Shown here: positions 12,516 to 16,852 of the stretch, in pieces
Layout: every line of letters begins with the position of its first letter
Position numbering within the stretch: the stretch's first letter is position 1
From: CAZSLC01 sp964607675
GTDB taxonomy: Bacteria > Bacteroidota > Bacteroidia > Bacteroidales > UBA932
Assembly: GCA_964607675.1 (NCBI GenBank)
Contig: CAZSLC010000031.1
Location: 1-16,852, forward strand
DNA: 16,852 nt
Direction of reading: 5' to 3'
Translations under genes and position numbers: made by a program
Notes under the pieces: generated by a model
The model's database searches: none
Seen by the model: only the letters and a program-made list of their open reading frames with translations
Told to the model about the DNA's origin: nothing

Positions 12516-15185
12516 TTAAAAAAGTGTTAGTTCTTGCTCTCCATCTGAATCTTTTTGTTCTCCTTCTGTATCTTCATGTTCCCCCTCTGGATATTCATTT
12601 GCCTCTTCTTGATTAACCTCTTCTTTTTGCAACGGCTCAATAAAATCTATAGATAAAAGTGGCATGTATGTTGCTTTCTTTCCTTTAGCTCTAAACCCTT
12701 TGACAGATATAAAACTTTCAGCATCAATTATTTCTTCAGCTATTTTACTTCTTTTGCCTGTGTTGTCAAAGATTAGTTTTATTTGAGGATATTTATCATC
12801 TGATACAGCGATCAGTCTTGAACCTTTACTTTCACTAATAAAATATTGCGAAGTATTGTCGCTAATTTCGAACTCGAATCTTTTGATATAGTAGTTTTTG
12901 GCCTCTTCATCCCAATATATTGCTGTATAGACCTTTTTAGAGAGAGTTTCAATTTTGAATACTTCTCCTTGATACCTGTTGCTTAAGTCAAGATCTGTGG
13001 AGTAGAATGTCCCATCTTTGCAAATAGCCAAAATGTGTTCGTCTCCTCTGAAATTACCCAGGAGCATCCCCCTTTCCTCATCATTTAGTCTTAAAATATC
13101 CCAATCGAACCAAAGTTGCTTCCTTTCAAGTGTCGAAATTCCTGAAGATTTAAGTGCAATTCTTTGGATTGGGTTTTTTGAAACTATATTACCCATTGAC
13201 CCTTTATTTCTGATAGAGAGGGAGGCGAAATCAAATTCGAAGTTATTCTTTTTCAATTTTGGCTTTGGGCGGAGTTGTATTTTCACAATTTCTGCTTCTC
13301 CGTTGGAATTTGATGAAAACCATTGAATTGATGATCCCTCTTTGCCCATTGTAATATCGTACCACTTATCTTTTGTGATACTTGTAATAGCAAAACGTTT
13401 TGCATAGTAGGTTCCCCCTTTTCCGTCTCGATATATTACATTGTATATTGTTCTATCATCTGATTTGTTGAAAACAGCGATATGAATGATCCCCTTCTCA
13501 ATAAATGATTTATCAGTTATTGTTGTTACAATATATTGCCCATTCTTGAGGAACACAATGATATCAGATATATCTGAACAGTCACAAACATACTCGGAAT
13601 TATCAATTTTCTTTTGAGAATATCCAATGAAACCCTCCTCTTTGTTGACATATAATTTGGCGTTGTTGGCTACAACTTTACGCAGTGCTATGTTTTCAAA
13701 TGAGGTTATCTCTGTTTTCCTTGGAAACTTATTTCCGTATTTTTTCTTTAATCGTTTGTAATAGTCAATGGTATATTGAACAATATTGGAGAGATCCTTT
13801 TGAAGTGCTTCTATTTCCTTTTCAATTTTATTTATCTTTTCATTGACAGCTTTGATGTCGAACTTAGAAATCTTCCTTACTGGTTTTTCGACAAGTTTGA
13901 GAATATCCTCATTTGTTATTGCTTGACGGAAGAGGTGCTGGTATTTAAGCATCTCTTCTTTGACCTCTGAAATCTGTTTGTTCCAAGAAGAAGCGTCATC
14001 TTCCAATATTTTATAAACTCTGTTTTCAAAGAAAATCTTCTCAAGAGAGGTGTAGTGCCACTCAGAGTTCAATTCGGATATTCTGATTTTTAATTCTTTG
14101 GCCAACAATTCTTTGGTCATTTCAGAGTTAAATTTGAGAACATCATCTACACTTACGAAGTGGGGTTTTTTATCCATAATGACGCAACAATTGGGAGAAA
14201 TAGATATTTCGCAATCGGTGCAGGCGTAAAGTGCATCTATTGTTTTGTCTGGAGATACGTCATTGGGTAAAGTGATTAAAATTTCGGCATTTTCGGCAGT
14301 ATTGTCGTCAATTTTTTTAATTTTTATTTTCCCTTTATCTGCTGCCTTTAGAATTGAGTCAATAATGTCTGAAGTGGTCTTGCTAAATGGAATTTCATTT
14401 ATTACAAGGGAGTTTTTACTTGTTTTTTCAATTTTTGCTCTGATTCGTACCTTTCCTTCCCTCTTCCCTTTATTGTATGAAGAGACATCAATCAGTCCTC
14501 CAGTTGGAAAATCGGGATTGATTTCAAAACCTTCTCCACTTAAATATGCAACGGAGGCATCGATAAGTTCATTGAAATTGTGTGGGAGAATTTTACATGA
14601 AAGCCCTACTGCTATCCCCTCGGAGCCTTGGGCCAGTAGGAGGGGGAATTTGATTGGGAGGTTGATAGGTTCAAGATTTCTGCCATCATAAGACTTTGTC
14701 CACTCGGTGGTTTTATTGTTGAAAACTACCTCATTGGCAAATTCGGTGAGGCGAGCTTCAATATATCTTCCAGCAGCGGCTGAGTCTCCTGTGAGAATGT
14801 TTCCCCAGTTTCCTTGGCACTCAATGAGGAGATCTTTCTGTCCTAATTGAACAAGGGCATCTTTGATGGATGCATCTCCGTGAGGGTGAAATGGCATGGT
14901 AGCACCTACCAGGGTGGCAACTTTGTTGAGCCTTCCATCGTCATTGAGCTTCATTGCGTGAAGAATTCTTCGTTGTACAGGTTTTAATCCGTCGCTGATG
15001 TGTGGAACAGCCCTCTCAAGAATAACATAGGAAGCATAATCTAAGAACCACTCTTTGAACATCCCAGTAAGCTTGTATTTCTTACTTCCCTCTTCACTTA
15101 TTATTTTATCAAATTTGGAGTCTGTTTCGCTTGTTGTAATCTCTTCTTCTTCAAGTTCTTTATCAATGTCACTATCGTTACTCAT
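12516..15185 (-). CDS. parC: DNA topoisomerase IV subunit A (GyrA/ParC family)
   Basis: This is the DNA-cleaving subunit of a type IIA topoisomerase that decatenates chromosomes together with ParE. Across 889 residues there are: an acidic N-terminal tail (~1-35); the breakage-reunion core from ~40 with YASYVILERAVPHISDGLKP and PFHPHGDASIKDALVQ (98-113); the active site GDSAAAGRYIEARL (133-146) with catalytic Tyr141 after Arg140; QGSEGIAVGLSCKILPHN; a charged coiled-coil stretch (~435-470); a divergent beta-pinwheel C-terminal domain; and an acidic repeat tail (864-884). No GyrA-box (QRRGGKG-like) is seen, which favours ParC over GyrA. Its start overlaps era by 8 nt. No parE is in the window. 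Confidence 0.93.
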   Translation of the reverse strand: MSNDSDIDKELEEEEITTSETDSKFDKIISEEGSKKYKLTGMFKEWFLDYASYVILERAVPHISDGLKPVQRRILHAMKLNDDGRLNKVATLVGATMPFHPHGDASIKDALVQLGQKDLLIECQGNWGNILTGDSAAAGRYIEARLTEFANEVVFNNKTTEWTKSYDGRNLEPINLPIKFPLLLAQGSEGIAVGLSCKILPHNFNELIDASVAYLSGEGFEINPDFPTGGLIDVSSYNKGKREGKVRIRAKIEKTSKNSLVINEIPFSKTTSDIIDSILKAADKGKIKIKKIDDNTAENAEILITLPNDVSPDKTIDALYACTDCEISISPNCCVIMDKKPHFVSVDDVLKFNSEMTKELLAKELKIRISELNSEWHYTSLEKIFFENRVYKILEDDASSWNKQISEVKEEMLKYQHLFRQAITNEDILKLVEKPVRKISKFDIKAVNEKINKIEKEIEALQKDLSNIVQYTIDYYKRLKKKYGNKFPRKTEITSFENIALRKVVANNAKLYVNKEEGFIGYSQKKIDNSEYVCDCSDISDIIVFLKNGQYIVTTITDKSFIEKGIIHIAVFNKSDDRTIYNVIYRDGKGGTYYAKRFAITSITKDKWYDITMGKEGSSIQWFSSNSNGEAEIVKIQLRPKPKLKKNNFEFDFASLSIRNKGSMGNIVSKNPIQRIALKSSGISTLERKQLWFDWDILRLNDEERGMLLGNFRGDEHILAICKDGTFYSTDLDLSNRYQGEVFKIETLSKKVYTAIYWDEEAKNYYIKRFEFEISDNTSQYFISESKGSRLIAVSDDKYPQIKLIFDNTGKRSKIAEEIIDAESFISVKGFRAKGKKATYMPLLSIDFIEPLQKEEVNQEEANEYPEGEHEDTEGEQKDSDGEQELTLF
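12535..12597 (-). repeat. Three tandem 21-bp imperfect repeats in the parC tail
   Basis: Units 12535-12555, 12556-12576 and 12577-12597 each begin TG[CT]TC[TC]CC on the plus strand and align without gaps over 21 bp. In ParC they encode three 7-residue acidic units, EYPEGEH, EDTEGEQ and KDSDGEQ (864-884), just before the terminal ELTLF. The unit length keeps the reading frame, so expansion or contraction would change only the tail length. Confidence 0.8.
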
Positions 15186-16068
15186 ACCCGAATGATTTTA
15201 ATTTTCTTTTATCTTCCCTCCAATTAGGGTTTACTTTAACAAAAATAGATAAAAAAACTTTCTTTTCGAAAAATGATTCCATGTCAATTCTCGCTTGTGT
15301 CCCTACTCTTTTGAGAGCTGAGCCTTTAGATCCAATAATAATTCCTTTTTGAGAATCTCTCATGACATTGATTATGGCACTTATGCTGTATCGTTCCTCA
15401 GACTCTTTAAACTCTTCAATCACAACTTCAGAACAATATGGAATCTCTTTAGAGTAATTGATTAAAATCTTTTCCCTGATAATTTCCGAAGCAAAAAATC
15501 TAAGGTTTTTATCTGTAAAAACATCCTTATCATACCACGCCTCGTTTTGTGGAAGGAGTTCTACAATTCGATTAAAAATACCATCTAAATTGAATTTCTC
15601 AGTAGCAGAAGCAAGGAAAATCTCAGCTCTTGGAGCCAATGTCTGCCATCTTTTACTCAATTCCATAACCTTTTCTTGAGAGCTGATATCGATTTTGTTG
15701 ATGATTATTAATACGGGACAATCTACATGATTGATTTTTTCGATATATGCAGCGTTTTTCTCAGCACTTTCAACTACATCTGTAACATATAATATAACAT
15801 CAGCGTCACCCATAGCGGTATCTACGAAATTCATCATATCCTCTTGCAACTTGTATGATGGCTTCAAAATACCAGGAGTGTCAGAATATACAATTTGATA
15901 ATCCTCACCATTGACAATCCCCATGATCCTATGCCTTGTGGTTTGGGCTTTTGAAGTGACTATTGAAAGCCTTTCACCAACAAGTGCATTCATCAAGGTA
16001 GATTTGCCAACATTGGGATTGCCAATGATGTTTACAAAACCAGCTCTATGGAGGTGGCTGTTATTCAT
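15178..16068 (-). CDS. era: Ribosome-assembly GTPase Era
   Basis: Era is an essential GTPase that binds the 3' end of 16S rRNA during 30S maturation, at the membrane or ribosome. The 296 residues match the family. G1 is GNPNVGKS (16-23), G2 is QTTRHR (42-47), G3 is DTPG (63-66), G4 is NKID (124-127) and G5 is SAT (154-156). The C-terminal KH domain shows IIIGSKGSALKRVG (243-256) and ends with VKVNPNWREDKRKLKSFGYE. Its start lies 8 nt inside the rluB 3' end and its stop 8 nt inside the parC start, both with the same TATGA[AG]TAA junction, so translation is probably coupled across all three genes. Confidence 0.97.
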   Translation of the reverse strand: MNNSHLHRAGFVNIIGNPNVGKSTLMNALVGERLSIVTSKAQTTRHRIMGIVNGEDYQIVYSDTPGILKPSYKLQEDMMNFVDTAMGDADVILYVTDVVESAEKNAAYIEKINHVDCPVLIIINKIDISSQEKVMELSKRWQTLAPRAEIFLASATEKFNLDGIFNRIVELLPQNEAWYDKDVFTDKNLRFFASEIIREKILINYSKEIPYCSEVVIEEFKESEERYSISAIINVMRDSQKGIIIGSKGSALKRVGTQARIDMESFFEKKVFLSIFVKVNPNWREDKRKLKSFGYE

Positions 16069-16852
16069 ACGAGCCCATCTTTAATATATTAACTTCACTT
16101 TCTGTTAAAAAACGCCACTGACCGCGTCTAATATTCTTTTTAGTCAATCCTGCAAAATATACTCTATCAAGTTTTTTTACATCGTATCCTATATGTTCGA
16201 ACATTCTCCTTACAATACGGTTGTGTCCAGAGTGTATTTCTAAGCCAACTTGATCTTCTTTTTCTCCAACATACGAAAGGGCATCTGCTGCAACAAAACC
16301 ATCCTCCAACTGAACTCCTTCCAAAAGGGTGTTGAAGTCAGATTTTTTTAAATTCTTATCAAGTGTAACTTGGTATATTTTCTTTCTTTGATAAGATGGA
16401 TGTGTCAATTTCTCAGATAGTTCGCCGTCATTGGTAAATAGGAGTACCCCAGTAGTTGATTTGTCAAGGCGTCCAATAGGATATACTCGTTCTGGACAAA
16501 GTTCTGGATTAATTAAATCCATTACACTTTTATCTGCGTTTGGATCGCTTATTGTTGTTACAAAATCTTTAGGTTTATTCATTATTATATAAACCTTTGC
16601 CTCCCCTTTTAGCCTTTGATCATTGTAACGGATATCGTCTGTGATATTGACTTTAGTACCGAGTTCGGTGATCACCACTCCATTGACAGTGATTAATCCT
16701 GCCTCTATGAGCTCATCTGCCTCTCTCCTCGAACAAACTCCCGAATTAGCCACATATTTATTGAGTCTTACTTCGTTTGGATTGGTGTTTGTATTGCTAT
16801 CTTCCTTTGGGGTGAAATCCTTTTTAGGTCTGTCATCGTCCCTTCTTGGGCC
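16061..16852 (-). CDS. rluB: 23S rRNA pseudouridine synthase, RluB/RsuA family (5' end outside window)
   Basis: This enzyme isomerises a specific uridine of rRNA to pseudouridine. The reading frame stays open to the window edge: 263 codons are visible and the true start lies beyond. A GTG at 16753 is not the start, because the conserved S4-domain beginning RLNKY-VANSGVCSRREADELI spans it. Upstream of it lies a hydrophilic, Arg/Lys/Asp then Asn/Thr-rich stretch (visible residues 1-26), as in Bacteroidota RluB-type proteins. The catalytic motif GRLDKSTTGVLLFTNDG places the nucleophile at visible residue Asp130, followed by HPSYQRKKIYQV and GHNRIVRRMFEHIGY. It overlaps era by 8 nt. RsuA-type specificity (16S) cannot be excluded, but the charged extension and length favour RluB. 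Confidence 0.9.
   Translation of the reverse strand, partial: GPRRDDDRPKKDFTPKEDSNTNTNPNEVRLNKYVANSGVCSRREADELIEAGLITVNGVVITELGTKVNITDDIRYNDQRLKGEAKVYIIMNKPKDFVTTISDPNADKSVMDLINPELCPERVYPIGRLDKSTTGVLLFTNDGELSEKLTHPSYQRKKIYQVTLDKNLKKSDFNTLLEGVQLEDGFVAADALSYVGEKEDQVGLEIHSGHNRIVRRMFEHIGYDVKKLDRVYFAGLTKKNIRRGQWRFLTESEVNILKMGSYE

Noticed and set aside
16061..16753. RluB starting at GTG 16753
   Set aside because: The conserved S4 segment RLNKY lies directly upstream in the same open frame, so the GTG is an internal Val.

Overview
The window is a dense, AT-rich block of chromosomal housekeeping genes from a member of the Bacteroidota, most likely a Bacteroidales. The lineage call rests on three things. 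First, the promoter-like sites have the Bacteroidota form TTTG-N19-TAnnTTTG. Second, start codons follow A/T-rich leaders with no Shine-Dalgarno sequence. Third, protein features fit: a large ParC without a GyrA box, an RluB with a charged disordered N-terminal extension, and tRNA genes with no encoded CCA.

Layout. Positions 1-154 (minus) hold tRNA-Tyr(GTA), cut by the window edge, and tRNA-Thr(TGT) with its own strong promoter. This order suggests the start of a Thr-Tyr-Gly-Thr-tuf transcription unit running off the left edge. Positions 236-3844 (minus) form ssb-purA-dxs: single-strand DNA binding, AMP synthesis and isoprenoid precursor synthesis. A 166-bp divergent promoter region separates ssb from a plus-strand pair of paralogous MFS transporters (4011-7072) that resemble eukaryotic MFSD1. 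This pair converges on, and overlaps, the minus-strand operon lysS - TrmH-family RNA methyltransferase - aroE (7052-10152). A 79-bp divergent region separates lysS from recJ (plus, 10232-11965). recJ converges on the last minus-strand operon, rluB-era-parC-aroK (11973 to the right edge).

The minus-strand genes are packed extremely tightly, with start and stop codons abutting or overlapping by 0, 1, 4 or 8 nt. They cover translation (tRNAs, LysRS, RNA methylation, pseudouridylation, Era), DNA maintenance (SSB, RecJ, topoisomerase IV) and biosynthesis (PurA, Dxs, and AroE and AroK of the shikimate pathway). There is no gene-free stretch longer than 300 bp, and I see no mobile element, CRISPR array, prophage or defence system.

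The least ordinary items are: a perfect intrinsic terminator for the transporter operon lying inside the 3' end of aroE on the opposite strand; the tandem MFSD1-like transporters, one with an extra stretch of about 65 residues that looks like two membrane helices; and a shikimate kinase with both an insertion and a missing C-terminus. I do not see a new multi-gene system, and I read the window as mainly ordinary core genome.
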